Part shown: in pieces, positions 6,900-17,056 of the stretch
Layout: every line of letters starts with the position of its first letter
How positions within the stretch are numbered: position 1 is the stretch's first letter
Origin: Moritella sp.
GTDB taxonomy: Bacteria; Pseudomonadota; Gammaproteobacteria; Enterobacterales; Moritellaceae
Assembly: GCF_013215705.1 (NCBI RefSeq)
Contig: NZ_JABSQR010000008.1
Span: 1 to 64,000, forward strand
Direction: 5' to 3'
Length of the DNA: 64,000 bases
Program-made: the position numbers and the translations under genes
Notes under the pieces: model-generated
What the model saw: only the letters and a program-made list of their open reading frames with translations
Told to the model about the DNA's origin: nothing
Databases searched by the model: none

Positions 6900-7688
6900 C
6901 TAGCCGTATAAATCTTGCGTATCCCAAAGTAATTCAGCATAGCGTAGCATCGGAATGTTCATTTCTTCTTGCAGCCATTTACCTTTAGTCAGTAGCTCTG
7001 ATTTTTTTATTGAAGGGATATCGTTCTTGAATGCGAGTACGATTGTGTTGTTACTGTCTACGGCGAAACTAAGCAATTGGTTGTCAAATTCCAGCGCGAG
7101 TAATGCATCGAACTCTTTTTGTAATTCAAGTGTTGTATGGCAGATATTGAGTACGAGGACACCTTGTTCGTTGAGCGCGTTTTTACAATCACGCAAGTAA
7201 GATGCTTGTACTTGTTTCGGTTCCATACCTTCCGAGTTGTATAGATCTGAAAAGATAATATCGCTTTTCATGTCGGTGTTTTTCATGTGATTTACAGCAT
7301 CGTCGATATGAATAACGAGACGATCTGTATCGGGTAAGTAGAAGTATTCTTTTGCTGTTTTAGCTACTGCTTCACGGTATTCAACCGCGTGTACGTTCAA
7401 CTCGGGGAAGCTATTGAGTAAGTTCTTTGCCATTGAGCCTGCGCCGAGTCCCATGATGGTCGCTGTTGTTACTGTGGGAATAAAAAATAACCCCGCCATC
7501 ATAGCCTTGGTGTAACCTAGGGGTAATCCATTAATGTTATTTAGTTTCATGCAACTTTGATAGATTTTCCCATCAAAGCTAAGAATGCGGCTGTTCTTTG
7601 TTTCGTAAACATAAATGGGGCCGTGCTCATCGACAGTGTGTGAAATACAGGTACCATTAATATTCATCGTATTTTTAACTTCTAACAT
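6900..7688 (-). CDS. spermidine synthase-like SAM-binding protein
   Basis: This 262-aa protein has the spermidine-synthase fold. Residues 20-45 form a short beta N-domain (YVYETKNSRILSFDGKIYQS). MGLGAGSMAKNLL, near 80-92, is the nucleotide-binding glycine motif. VEYREAVAKTAKEYF and the acidic DIIFSDLYNSEGM follow. True spermidine synthases have D-x-x-D in the active site, and here the loop reads DLYNSEG, so polyamine synthesis is doubtful. A related methyltransferase or aminopropyltransferase-like role fits better. It is convergent with ldhA. Confidence 0.7.
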   Translation of the reverse strand: MLEVKNTMNINGTCISHTVDEHGPIYVYETKNSRILSFDGKIYQSCMKLNNINGLPLGYTKAMMAGLFFIPTVTTATIMGLGAGSMAKNLLNSFPELNVHAVEYREAVAKTAKEYFYLPDTDRLVIHIDDAVNHMKNTDMKSDIIFSDLYNSEGMEPKQVQASYLRDCKNALNEQGVLVLNICHTTLELQKEFDALLALEFDNQLLSFAVDSNNTIVLAFKNDIPSIKKSELLTKGKWLQEEMNIPMLRYAELLWDTQDLYG

Positions 7689-7947
7689 ACAGCCTTGTGA
7701 TCCTTAAAGTCTAAGCTTAGTTCCGTGATGAGTATATCGCATTTAGAGGGTATATCGTGAGGGAGTTAAGTATTTTTGATGAGAAATAACACGTGTTCAT
7801 GTTGCAAGTTAGTGAAATAAAGTGATGCTTAATTGCTAAATAGATTATTCGTTGATCTGCATCAATAGCGACAATGGCAATGTGCGCTTATATTAAATGT
7901 GAACAGTATGTAAAGTGATTAACACACAAGCTTAAAAGGTGGTAAAA

Positions 7948-8133
7948 ATGGAATTATTACGCAATCCTAAATGTTACACGGACGTGTGTATTGATGGTAC
8001 TTGGTATCATTACGATCACTGTGGTTCGAAGGTCTACTCTTTAAGTGGTGGCGCGGCACCTGAACTCGATTTAGCGCGTGAACCGGCGACGGAAAATGAG
8101 CTGATTGACCTTATTCAAATCGCCATAAATTAA
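7948..8133 (+). CDS. small hypothetical protein (61 aa)
   Basis: ATG 7948 follows AAGGTGG (7936-7942) at good spacing. An upstream in-frame GTG overlaps the ribosome-binding site and is less likely. The protein reads MELLRNPKCYTDVCIDGTWY, then HYDHCGSKVYSLSGGAAPEL, then an acidic C-terminus. Cys and His residues in C-x4-C and H-x2-H-C patterns could bind a metal. I do not recognise the family, and no operon partner is near. Confidence 0.55.
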   Translation: MELLRNPKCYTDVCIDGTWYHYDHCGSKVYSLSGGAAPELDLAREPATENELIDLIQIAIN

Positions 8134-8403
8134 TTTTAGTGAAATACGATTTTTGCCTTTGTGCAAGACCAGGGTCATTTGATTAGTACTTGATATAGTC
8201 GTTTCTTGTAGCCGATATCAATAATTTCCTTGTAGTATATACAGTGTCATCACTCAGCGACATTTGTATTTTTGACCTTTAGATGCCTAGGGCGTTTAAA
8301 AGGTCATTTTTTGTTCTTTACTCCTCTTTACAGTTTCATCTCTTTTTGTTTCGGATATTTTGTCATATTATGTCACTCTATTTTTATTGGAGAAAACACA
8401 TAT

Positions 8404-9279
8404 ATGAAACGCGTTATGCTATTCCTTGCAACCAACCTGGCCGTAATGGTGGTTTTTAGTATTGTATTAAACATTATCTATGCAACTACAGGTATTCAAT
8501 CAGGTAGCCTTTCTGGATTGTTGGTAATGGCGGTATTGTTTGGTTTCGGTGGTTCATTAATCTCATTAATGATGTCGAAGAAAATGGCGCTACGTTCAAT
8601 TGGCGGCGAGATCATCACAGAGCCTCGTAACTCGAATGAACATTGGCTATTAGAAACGGTTGCTCGACAAGCAAAACAAGCGGGTATTGGCATGCCTGAT
8701 GTTGCAATTTATGATGCTGCCGAGATGAATGCATTTGCAACCGGTGCTAAACGTGATGCTGCCTTAATTGCGGTATCTACGGGTCTATTAGCACAAATGA
8801 CACGTGATGAAGCAGAAGCGGTTGTTGCTCACGAAATCAACCATGTTGCTAACGGTGATATGATCACGATGGCCTTGATGCAAGGTGTTGTGAATACGTT
8901 TGTTATTTTCTTATCACGTATAATTGCTAATGCAGTAAGTGGTTTCACATCGAGTGATGAAGAAGGCGAGGGTGAAGGCGGTAGCTTTATGACTTACTTC
9001 ATTGTATCAATGGCGTTAGAAATGCTATTCGGTTTCTTAGCCAGTTTCTTAACTATGTGGTTCAGCCGTCAACGTGAGTTTAAAGCAGACTCTGGCGCAG
9101 CAAAGCTAGTTGGTAAAGAGAAGATGATTGCTGCACTAGAACGTCTAAAAACAAGTCAAGAAACACAACTTGAAGGTTCGATGTTGGCGTTTGGTATTAC
9201 TGGTAAGAAGACCATGATGGAGTTATTAATGAGCCATCCACCACTGCAAAACCGTATTAACGCATTACGTAACCTTTAA
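8404..9279 (+). CDS. htpX: protease HtpX
   Basis: This membrane zinc metalloprotease takes part in quality control of inner-membrane proteins. ATG 8404 is preceded by TTGGAG and gives 291 aa, near the 293 of E. coli. The frame is open upstream to 8272, but that part has no homologous look. Two N-terminal membrane segments (7-27, 33-53), the zinc motif HEINH at 143-147 and two further membrane segments (about 160-180 and 195-215) are visible. The third zinc ligand is the Glu of [11 protein letters not shown] terminator follows at 9320. Confidence 0.93.
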   Translation: MKRVMLFLATNLAVMVVFSIVLNIIYATTGIQSGSLSGLLVMAVLFGFGGSLISLMMSKKMALRSIGGEIITEPRNSNEHWLLETVARQAKQAGIGMPDVAIYDAAEMNAFATGAKRDAALIAVSTGLLAQMTRDEAEAVVAHEINHVANGDMITMALMQGVVNTFVIFLSRIIANAVSGFTSSDEEGEGEGGSFMTYFIVSMALEMLFGFLASFLTMWFSRQREFKADSGAAKLVGKEKMIAALERLKTSQETQLEGSMLAFGITGKKTMMELLMSHPPLQNRINALRNL

Positions 9280-9319
9280 TATACGGATGTTTTAAATAAT
9301 CATTTGCGATGATTAAGTT

Positions 9320-9371
9320 AGCCCCATTGGCACTCTTACTCACAATAAGATCAACCCTTTGGGGCTTTTTA
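9320..9371 (+). terminator. intrinsic terminator after htpX
   Basis: AGCCCCA (9320-9326) pairs with TGGGGCT (9360-9366), followed by TTTTT. The loop is long, about 33 nt. Confidence 0.6.
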
Positions 9372-9542
9372 CCTTCTATAAGGCTATTTTAGAGATAAGG
9401 TTAGCGGCATAACTTAAATACGATATCTTTATGGTTAGTGAAATGTCGTTATAACTTTAAAATGTGATAGACAAACGAATAATAAATATCAAAAAAGTGT
9501 ATTTTATATGTTATGAATTAGTGGCTTATGAGGTTAAAGCTA

Positions 9543-11006
9543 ATGACGAATATGACTGTAGATAAAGTACCTGTGGTTGACGATAACGGTAGCCATTTGT
9601 TAATGATTAGATTGGTTAAACTATTAATTGCGTTTGGTATCCCATTATTTTTACTCTCTGTCCCCACCACACAATTACCCTTTGATGACCTCACTATAAT
9701 CCAGCATAGATTGTTAGCCATTTTTATTCTCGCTGCTTTGTTATGGATCCTCGAGCCTGTTCCTGTATTTGCTACTTCAATTTTAATTATCACGCTTGAG
9801 TTGATGATGCTGTCTGATCAAGGCTTATACAGCTTTCGATTTTTACAGCATGATTCAACTGATATCGCCGCTAATATCGAAGGCTTGATGCATTATAACG
9901 ATATTTTTGCGGCTTTTTCGTCACCGATTATTGTGTTGTTTCTTGGTGGTTTCTCGTTAGCCATTGCAGCGAATAAATATGCCCTTGATACCAATCTCGC
10001 CAACGTATTATTAAAACCTTTTGGCACGAAACCCGCTTCGATTATGCTGGGCTTAATGATGATCACTGCGATGTTCTCGATGTTTATGTCCAATACCGCA
10101 ACGACTGTGATGATGCTTTCATTATTAGGTCCAATTCTAATGTCAGTACCGAAAGAAGAGAAGGGCGTTAAAGCGTTAGTGCTTTGCGTCCCCATTTCTG
10201 CCAATCTCGGTGGTATTGCAACTCCGATAGGCACGCCGCCCAATGCGATTGCATTACAGTATTTAAATGATCTTTATAGTGTAAGCTTTCTTGATTGGAT
10301 GATGGTTGGGCTACCATTTGTGTTGGTATTATTAGCCTTTGCGTGGTGGCTATTACAAAAATTGTTCCCATTCAGTGGTGACCGTTTACATTTACAACTC
10401 GGTGGTGATTTCCAGCGGAGTTGGCAAGCGATAGTTGTGTATATCACTTTTTCGCTCACGATTGTGTTGTGGATGAGCACTGGTCTACACGGGATGAATA
10501 CCTATGTTGTGGCCATTGTGCCTCTGGCGATTTTCACGCTAACAGGCATCATAGGCAAAGAAGAACTTAAGTTAATTAATTGGGATGTATTATGGCTGGT
10601 TGCTGGTGGTATTGCGATTGGAATTGCATTAGATAAAACGGGATTAGCGGCTGTCATGGCCAACTCGATTGATTATTCAGTGCTGCCGGCCTTGTTGGTG
10701 ATCTTAGTCATGTCTTTCTTGTGTTGGTTAATGGCCAATTTTATTTCCAACACCGCTACGGCTAACTTATTAATGCCCATTGCAGCGGCAGTCGCGACTT
10801 CAATGGATGATTTGTCATTGTTGGTGATGTTGGTGGTGGTGGCGTGTTCTGCTTCACTCGGGATGATATTACCGGTTTCAACACCGCCTAATTCGTTGGC
10901 CTATGCGACGGGATTAGTTGCCAGCAAGGATATGGCAAGAGTTGGACTCATCATGGGCCTTGCTGGTTTGTCTCTGGTTTATGTGGTTATTCTGGTACTG
11001 GTTTAG
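9543..11006 (+). CDS. DASS-family sodium-coupled anion transporter (dicarboxylate/sulfate type)
   Basis: This is a 487-aa membrane symporter. ATG 9543 lies 9 nt after GAGG (9530-9533). The two substrate-binding SNT signatures are present as MSNTATTVMM and ISNTATANLLM. Each is followed by its loop, GGIATPIGTPPNAIAL and MILPVSTPPNSLAYATG, which bind sodium and substrate in this family. About 11-12 membrane segments are visible. The probable substrate is a C4-dicarboxylate such as succinate, and sulfate is an alternative. It ends 6 bp from the convergent kinase gene, and fumC, a fumarate enzyme, is close by. Confidence 0.85.
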   Translation: MTNMTVDKVPVVDDNGSHLLMIRLVKLLIAFGIPLFLLSVPTTQLPFDDLTIIQHRLLAIFILAALLWILEPVPVFATSILIITLELMMLSDQGLYSFRFLQHDSTDIAANIEGLMHYNDIFAAFSSPIIVLFLGGFSLAIAANKYALDTNLANVLLKPFGTKPASIMLGLMMITAMFSMFMSNTATTVMMLSLLGPILMSVPKEEKGVKALVLCVPISANLGGIATPIGTPPNAIALQYLNDLYSVSFLDWMMVGLPFVLVLLAFAWWLLQKLFPFSGDRLHLQLGGDFQRSWQAIVVYITFSLTIVLWMSTGLHGMNTYVVAIVPLAIFTLTGIIGKEELKLINWDVLWLVAGGIAIGIALDKTGLAAVMANSIDYSVLPALLVILVMSFLCWLMANFISNTATANLLMPIAAAVATSMDDLSLLVMLVVVACSASLGMILPVSTPPNSLAYATGLVASKDMARVGLIMGLAGLSLVYVVILVLV

Positions 11007-11011
11007 CCGCT

Positions 11012-11947
11012 TCAATCTACAGTCGTTGCTGATGTTGTTAAAGCCGGCTGCGTAGTATTAACGATGTTACGTTTATTATCTAATTCGTATACCCAATCAC
11101 ATTGGTTGGGTAACGTGGCTAAACACTGCTCGGTAATGCGTTGGAAATAAGCGGTGAAATTACGCACCTCTGCACTGGTCATGAATGTTTCTTTTTGTTT
11201 GTAGTCAGTATTCTGTTGTAACGTTTTACGTTTATTTTCTTGTTCTAATCGCCATGCTTGTACACTGTCGAAACTAGGTGCTTTGAGCATTAACCAATGA
11301 TCTATGCGTTGATAAAATTCTTGGTAGTTCTGTTTTAATTGTTGATTAACATAACTGCGCCAAATACCGTATTTGTCCTTTGTCGCTTCTAATTTGTTGA
11401 TCGGATAAATAAGGTCTTTCATCAGTTGTGGTTGTACGCCTAGGCACCAACCTTCTAAGATGATCACATCAATAGAACGATCGACAATTGGCCATTCTGA
11501 TTCAGGGTAAGGGTTGTCAGCAAATTTGTTAAATCGCGGCAGCAGTACAGGGGCGTCTGCCGTTGCGCCTGCACAGAGTTTATCTAATGTTGCCTTGGCA
11601 AGGGTCATATCATGCGTCCCAGGAACACCACGGGTACGTAATAGAGGGTGAATTTGATTGGCTAGTTCGTTACGTTGTTTGTTGCTGTAATAGAAGTCGT
11701 CCAGAGATAATACTGCAACATTTAAATCAAATTCGCTACTTAGGCGAGTGCCTAAATAATCGGCAAGGGTTGATTTCCCCGAGCCTTGACAGCCGTTGAT
11801 ACCGACGATAAAGGTCTTTTTTTCCTGTTTTTGGTGCGAGACGATACTTAGTAGTGCACTAGAAAAGTACTCTGATGCATGTGTTAAATAATCTGCATCC
11901 AACTGGTGACGCTGAATGAACTGGTCTAGCATTGGCATTGTCTTCAT
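11012..11947 (-). CDS. P-loop kinase, D-glycerate 3-kinase (GLYK)/Tda10-like
   Basis: This 311-aa cytoplasmic kinase has its Walker A motif as GINGCQGSGKSTL (near residue 48). LSLDDFYYSNKQR and RTRGVPGTHDMTL follow, then PRFNKFADNPYPESEWP and DVIILEGWCLG. This motif series is that of plant glycerate kinase and yeast Tda10, related to phosphoribulokinase/uridine kinase folds. The likely reaction is ATP-dependent phosphorylation of glycerate to 3-phosphoglycerate, though bacterial members are poorly tested. GGTGAT precedes the ATG, and the gene is monocistronic. Confidence 0.7.
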   Translation of the reverse strand: MKTMPMLDQFIQRHQLDADYLTHASEYFSSALLSIVSHQKQEKKTFIVGINGCQGSGKSTLADYLGTRLSSEFDLNVAVLSLDDFYYSNKQRNELANQIHPLLRTRGVPGTHDMTLAKATLDKLCAGATADAPVLLPRFNKFADNPYPESEWPIVDRSIDVIILEGWCLGVQPQLMKDLIYPINKLEATKDKYGIWRSYVNQQLKQNYQEFYQRIDHWLMLKAPSFDSVQAWRLEQENKRKTLQQNTDYKQKETFMTSAEVRNFTAYFQRITEQCLATLPNQCDWVYELDNKRNIVNTTQPALTTSATTVD

Positions 11948-12078
11948 AGATCACCACTTTTCTTTGAATTTATGTTTTGAATTTAAAATTATCAACAATA
12001 ATTACAACATTTAAACAGTTTTTAATAAACATTTAAACAACTAATTCATAGCATTCAACTACTATGCCAGTTTTGAGG

Positions 12079-13458
12079 TTACTTTATATTTCGTGTTAAT
12101 TGTACAGGGTCTAATAATTTTGTTAGTTCTTGTCGTGTTAGCGCTGTATTTTCTTCTGCGACATCGATAATTGGTCGCTGTTCACGATAAGCCTGTTTTG
12201 CTATTTCAGCGGCTTTAAGATAACCAATGACGGGGTTTAGTGCAGTGACTAGAATCGGATTTTTATAAAGTGCTTGTGTTAGTTGTTGTTCATGTACTTC
12301 AAAACCAGCTATCGCTTTGTCAGCGAGTAACCGTGAACTTGATGTCAGTAAATTAATACTGCTAATGAGGTTAGTCGCGATCATTGGTAGCATCACATTC
12401 AGTTCAAAGTTACCTGATTGCCCACCAATGGTGATGGCGGCATCATTACCAATCACTTGTGCCGCTGCCATCGCAGTTGATTCTGGTATGATTGGGTTTA
12501 CTTTCCCCGGCATAATTGATGAACCAGGTTGCAGCGCCGGTAAACTGATTTCACCTAATCCGGCCAGTGGGCCCGAGTTCATCCAGCGTAAATCATTGGC
12601 TATTTTAATTAACGAGACAGCGGTTGTTTTTAACTGACCGGATAACGCGACTGCTGTGTCTTGCGTTGCCATTAAGAAAGAAAAGTTATCCGCTTGGCTA
12701 AAACTGACGTTGGTTAATGCAGACAGTTTTTGATTAAAGTGCTTTGCAAAATCGGGATGGGCATTGATCCCCGTACCCACTGCGGTTCCGCCTTGTGCAA
12801 GTCGCTGTAACTTGGCTTGTAACATCTTAATATTATCTATGTTGTAACTGATTTGAGCTGCCCAACTGAATAATGATTGGCTCATTCTTACGGGCATGGC
12901 ATCCATCAAATGGGTTCGACCAGTTTTAACGAGATGATTTAGGCTTAGCGCTTTGTCGACGATGGTTTGCTGTAAATGCTGCAGTGCCGGTAATAACTGT
13001 TTCTCGACTAAGATTGCGGCGCTGACATGAATTGCACTGGGTATGACATCATTGCTGCTTTGACCATAATTGACATGATCATTGGCATCAATTTTGGTTT
13101 GGCTATAGATACTAGCCAGATGGGCAATCACTTCGTTGGCATTCATGTTAGAACTGGTACCTGAACCAGTTTGATAAATATCTACTGGAAAGTGCTGCAT
13201 GATATTTTCGTCGGCTAGCAACTGATTAACTGCAGTGCAGATAGCGTTGGTAATATCCTCGGGCAATAACCCCAATGCGAGGTTGGCTTCTGCAGCGGCT
13301 GATTTAATCAGTAATAGCGCTTTAATGAAATCTACGGGTAGCGTTTGACCGCTGACAGGAAAATTATCTATCGCACGTTGCGTTTGAGCGCCATAAAGCG
13401 CATTGCTGGGTACGTTGACTTCCCCCATGCTGTCGCGTTCAATTCGAGTGTTAACCAT
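12079..13458 (-). CDS. fumC: fumarate hydratase class II
   Basis: It interconverts fumarate and malate in the TCA cycle without an iron-sulfur cluster. The length of 459 aa fits the family. The signature GSSIMPGKVNP is near residue 310, TGSGTSSNMNANEV near 95, and SSNDVIPSAIHVS near 128 holds the active-site histidine region. TGRTHLMDA is the second conserved block. AGGTGA precedes the ATG. It is divergent from the gene at 13653. Confidence 0.92.
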   Translation of the reverse strand: MVNTRIERDSMGEVNVPSNALYGAQTQRAIDNFPVSGQTLPVDFIKALLLIKSAAAEANLALGLLPEDITNAICTAVNQLLADENIMQHFPVDIYQTGSGTSSNMNANEVIAHLASIYSQTKIDANDHVNYGQSSNDVIPSAIHVSAAILVEKQLLPALQHLQQTIVDKALSLNHLVKTGRTHLMDAMPVRMSQSLFSWAAQISYNIDNIKMLQAKLQRLAQGGTAVGTGINAHPDFAKHFNQKLSALTNVSFSQADNFSFLMATQDTAVALSGQLKTTAVSLIKIANDLRWMNSGPLAGLGEISLPALQPGSSIMPGKVNPIIPESTAMAAAQVIGNDAAITIGGQSGNFELNVMLPMIATNLISSINLLTSSSRLLADKAIAGFEVHEQQLTQALYKNPILVTALNPVIGYLKAAEIAKQAYREQRPIIDVAEENTALTRQELTKLLDPVQLTRNIK

Positions 13459-13652
13459 GATGTCACCTGCTACAGTCAGTTATAAAATCAAGATATATCA
13501 TTAAATAGTATAGTGAATAGCAGGTAAGATGAAGTAGGTCGATTAACGCTGCGGAATAAGGTAAGCTGAAGTCTGTTAAATATTTGCAGTTGATTATGCT
13601 AAGTTAAACAGGCGGTTAATTTGCATAACCTCATATTGAGTAGGATAAAATA

Positions 13653-14696
13653 ATGTCATCTTTGGAAATGGGTCGTTTACTACAAGATAAAACACTAAAC
13701 GACGAACCCCATGCTGGTGCCGCTAAACAGCTAAACGACTTGGGTATTTCGGGTTTGATGACACTTGAAGCAATTGAATTCCAGACCCTTGAACTTGATG
13801 CCGTTTTAGCGAGCTGTCAGCAATTGCAAGATAACTACGCGCAGCGAAAAGCGGGTTTACCATCAGAATTACAAATTTGCTTACATGGCTCTGCAACCAG
13901 TACTGAACGACTTGCTGTGTTGGTGCAACTTATCCAGAGTGCGCCGCAAGCATTATGGTCGTTAAGGGATGATAGTTTTAATTGTTATGACATGGATTTT
14001 CGTTTAGTGGCATTACAACAGCATTTAGCCATTTTAAAACCATTAAACAAGAAGCTTGCGCCGTTTGTGAATACCAATGCGCTGGGGTCGATAAGTTCAC
14101 TGCAATCGATCCAATGCTGTTTGGATAATGCAGGGATGTTTCGTTGGTTCTCCGCTAAATGGCGTAAAGCCAAGCAACAAGCATTAATCCTCTCAGCCAA
14201 TGAACAGCTCAAGCTTGATGACATACAGTTGTTATTTCCAGCTATGATCAAATACGCTGATACTCAAGTGCGCTTTAATGAGTTGTTTGCTCAAGCACCG
14301 ATCTTAGCTACTTCTCATCAAGGGTTACATACTGATGTCGCGCCACTGTTAGCTGTGCGTGAGTGGTATAAAGATGTTAAATTTGCACTGGCTGAGCACT
14401 TTGCTAGCGAAACAGGGATCTTACAAGGCTTGTCTGTTATTGAGAAACAAAGCGCGGATAAGTTGGTTTCTGACTATCACGTAAGTTTAGTGGCGATGAT
14501 TAACTGCATTGATAAGAAAATCAATAAGTTGAAGTTGAGTTTTCCAGAATATCAAGTACTGCAACAAGGAGATTCTGATTACGTAACTGTGGTTACTGAG
14601 TTGAAAACGATTGTTGTGAATGCGTTAAGTGTGTTGAATAATAGTGGTATTGATAGTAATACTTGCCTCGCTGAATTTTTAAAAATTAGGACGTAA
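13653..14696 (+). CDS. hypothetical protein, all-helical
   Basis: This 347-aa protein is of no family I can name with confidence. It is rich in Leu, Ala, Gln and Lys and predicted helical throughout, with no signal peptide or membrane segment. The segment from ALILSANEQLKLDDIQLLFP to HQGLHTDVAPLLAVREWYKD resembles the coiled-coil spacer of some large SF1 helicase-like proteins (the G-x-x-TDW-like motif). No helicase motif is present. It may be a stand-alone or residual domain of such a protein, which is weak inference. AGGA precedes the ATG. Confidence 0.6.
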   Translation: MSSLEMGRLLQDKTLNDEPHAGAAKQLNDLGISGLMTLEAIEFQTLELDAVLASCQQLQDNYAQRKAGLPSELQICLHGSATSTERLAVLVQLIQSAPQALWSLRDDSFNCYDMDFRLVALQQHLAILKPLNKKLAPFVNTNALGSISSLQSIQCCLDNAGMFRWFSAKWRKAKQQALILSANEQLKLDDIQLLFPAMIKYADTQVRFNELFAQAPILATSHQGLHTDVAPLLAVREWYKDVKFALAEHFASETGILQGLSVIEKQSADKLVSDYHVSLVAMINCIDKKINKLKLSFPEYQVLQQGDSDYVTVVTELKTIVVNALSVLNNSGIDSNTCLAEFLKIRT

Positions 14697-14976
14697 ACAC
14701 TTAAGCCCTGCACTTTATTTTACTTGTTAAAAGATTAAAACTTGCATAGACGTACGTAATGTGACGAATAAAGTAGGACTGGAATAGGTATCGGACTAGC
14801 GACTCTTTTTATCACTGTTATTCACATCCCATAATCCCTACATGTGTTGTACAATTCTTTAACGCGGGCATTAAATTGAAAATAAAGCAAAAAAAGAGTA
14901 TCGTATACCCCTAAAGTGATATTGTCGGGTAGGGTTCATTGAGCTTAGGCTTATTTTGAACCAAGGAGTTGAAAGG

Positions 14977-16740
14977 TTGTTAGGGAACACATTTAGTTAT
15001 CAAACCGGGTTACCAGTAATGCCGGTACCGGACTTAAATATTACATGCCATAAACTGATTGAATGGGCTGCGCCGTTATTAACGGAGCAAGAATCAATCA
15101 ACACCAGAGAGGTGATTGCACAATTTTTGCAGCTGGGCGGGGAAGGTGAAAAACTACAGAATGAATTAACTGAATGGAATAAACGCAATCCACAATCTAA
15201 CTGGGCAGCACCCATCTGGCGTAATATTTATCTTGATTCACGAGATGCCTTGGTCATTAACAGCAACGTATTTTATTATCTGAAAAGTAAGCTGGATGAA
15301 AAGACTTATTCACAGGCCAACATAGCTGCGGCACTGATAGTCAGCGTTTATAATTTTATTGCTTTACTTAATAAAAAAGAACTCCCGGTTGATATGCAAA
15401 AAGACACGCCGCTTTGCATGAATCAGTACCACAATCTTTTCTCCTCAACTCGAATCCCGCAGCAGGGTAAAGATCAACTCAAAGTTTCATCGTCCAGAAT
15501 GCATATTGTAATAATGCATAATATGCGCATATACAAGCTCGACATTCTTGATTCAACAGATAATATTAGGTCACCATCGGCGATTAAATTTGATATTGAC
15601 TGCATTCTTGCTATCTCAGGTGAAGGTCAAAATTTAGGCTTGCTAACTACAATGCAGCGGGATACTTGGACAGAAAGTAGGGCGGCCCTTCTGCAGATAT
15701 CGGCTAATAATAAAAGTGCAATGGCGATAATTGAAGACGCGACTTTTGTTTTGTGTCTAGATGAGAATAAACCGGAACAGCTAAACCAAATATCAAAAAA
15801 ATTATTGCATGGGGATGGAAGAGATCGATTTTTCGATAAATCACTGCAGTTTATCGTCTTTAAAAATGGAAAAACAGGCATTAATTTTGAGCATTCTGGT
15901 TTAGATGGTTCTGTTATGCTACGCCTAGTTGGGCATATCTATGACACGATAGATAAGGTTTGCATTGATGAAAGAGGGGCGGCTGCTAAGACCATCATTG
16001 AAGAAGTAACATTTGATTTAGACGCTGTGCTAATACAAACAATTCGAGCCGCAGCAGAGACCTTTATTAAACACACCGCTAATACACAAACCAGAGTCTT
16101 GGATTTTACTCAGTTTGGCAAAAATCAGATCAAGCAATTTGGTGTCAGCCCAGATGCGTTTGTTCAACTGGCATTGCAACTGGCTGAGTATAAGCTATAT
16201 GGAAAGTGTTACAGTGCTTATGAAGCCGTGATGACCAGAACATTTATCGACGGGCGCATTGATGTTTTGTATACCGTATCGCCCGAGTCAATGGCCTTTA
16301 TATACAATATGTACGACGATAAATGCAGTACTCAAACTAAACAAGATTCACTTATTCAGGCAGCTCGAAAACATATTGAAAGGGCTAATGAGTGTCGGTT
16401 TGGTCAAGGGATTTACTCTCATTTTCTCGCGCTAAAATACCACTATAAAATGGCGGGTCATAAACTCGGTATTGATTCGCTTCCCGATGTATTTACTGAT
16501 AAGGGATACCAGATCCTGAATCACAGTGTCGTTTGTAGCAGTACTACATCAGACTATGGTATAGACCTTGCTGGTTACGGGCCTATTGTTGATGACGGTT
16601 ATGGTATTCGGTATTTTCAACGCGATGATTCTATCTGTTTTAATATGACTAGTCGTACCGAAATGCAGGATAATCTCGATAAAATGTATATATACATTGA
16701 GCAATCATTGTATGAAATGGCTGATTTGATGCAACGTTGA
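14977..16740 (+). CDS. choline/carnitine O-acyltransferase family protein
   Basis: This 587-aa enzyme would move acyl groups between CoA and a hydroxylated amine such as carnitine or choline. The start is TTG 14977, 8 nt after AAGGAG. It puts TFSYQTGLPVMPVPDL at the N-terminus, where the family normally begins. The frame is open to TTG 14956. RFFDKSLQFIVFKNGKTGIN leads to FEHSGLDG, which holds the catalytic histidine near residue 315. GYGPIVDDGYG and CSSTTSD near the C-terminus match the carnitine/CoA-binding blocks. The family is mainly eukaryotic. No carnitine transport gene is adjacent. Confidence 0.82.
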   Translation: MLGNTFSYQTGLPVMPVPDLNITCHKLIEWAAPLLTEQESINTREVIAQFLQLGGEGEKLQNELTEWNKRNPQSNWAAPIWRNIYLDSRDALVINSNVFYYLKSKLDEKTYSQANIAAALIVSVYNFIALLNKKELPVDMQKDTPLCMNQYHNLFSSTRIPQQGKDQLKVSSSRMHIVIMHNMRIYKLDILDSTDNIRSPSAIKFDIDCILAISGEGQNLGLLTTMQRDTWTESRAALLQISANNKSAMAIIEDATFVLCLDENKPEQLNQISKKLLHGDGRDRFFDKSLQFIVFKNGKTGINFEHSGLDGSVMLRLVGHIYDTIDKVCIDERGAAAKTIIEEVTFDLDAVLIQTIRAAAETFIKHTANTQTRVLDFTQFGKNQIKQFGVSPDAFVQLALQLAEYKLYGKCYSAYEAVMTRTFIDGRIDVLYTVSPESMAFIYNMYDDKCSTQTKQDSLIQAARKHIERANECRFGQGIYSHFLALKYHYKMAGHKLGIDSLPDVFTDKGYQILNHSVVCSSTTSDYGIDLAGYGPIVDDGYGIRYFQRDDSICFNMTSRTEMQDNLDKMYIYIEQSLYEMADLMQR

Positions 16741-16938
16741 TATACATTATGGATATTTCAGTTATTACTCTGATATCGTTCAGCTCTATTTAATAAATAC
16801 TGGCATTGTTCGCGATAAAGCCTAGATGAGCGTTAGCCACAATGAGGGCGTTATTAAATATTGTTTTAAGAGAGTCGAGCTGAAATCAGCGGGGGTAGTC
16901 AGAGTAGTGAAGTGATTGATTTCAAATTATCTAGATAT

Positions 16939-16967
16939 AAAAAAGCCTCGCTCATTGAGCAAGGCTT
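16939..16967 (-). terminator. terminator of the tRNA-Val operon
   Basis: On the minus strand AAGCCTTGCTC and GAGCGAGGCTT form an 11-bp stem with one wobble pair and an AAT loop, followed by T6. It starts 8 nt after the CCA end of the tRNA at 16975. Confidence 0.75.
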
Positions 16968-16974
16968 CATTATT

Positions 16975-17050
16975 TGGTGCGTCCTACAAGATTCGAACTT
17001 GTGACATCTAGCATGTCGAGCTAGCGCTCTACCAACTGAGCTAAGGACGC
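16975..17050 (-). tRNA. tRNA-Val (GAC), copy 1
   Basis: This is a complete 76-nt cloverleaf with encoded CCA. The acceptor is GCGTCCT/AGGACGC, the D arm GCTC-AGTTGGTA-GAGC, the anticodon stem CTAGC/GCTAG and the T arm ACAAG-TTCGAAT-CTTGT. The loop TCGACAT puts GAC at 34-36. Position 33 is C rather than the near-universal U. It is the distal gene of a two-tRNA minus-strand unit. Confidence 0.88.
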
Positions 17051-17056
17051 GGAATA

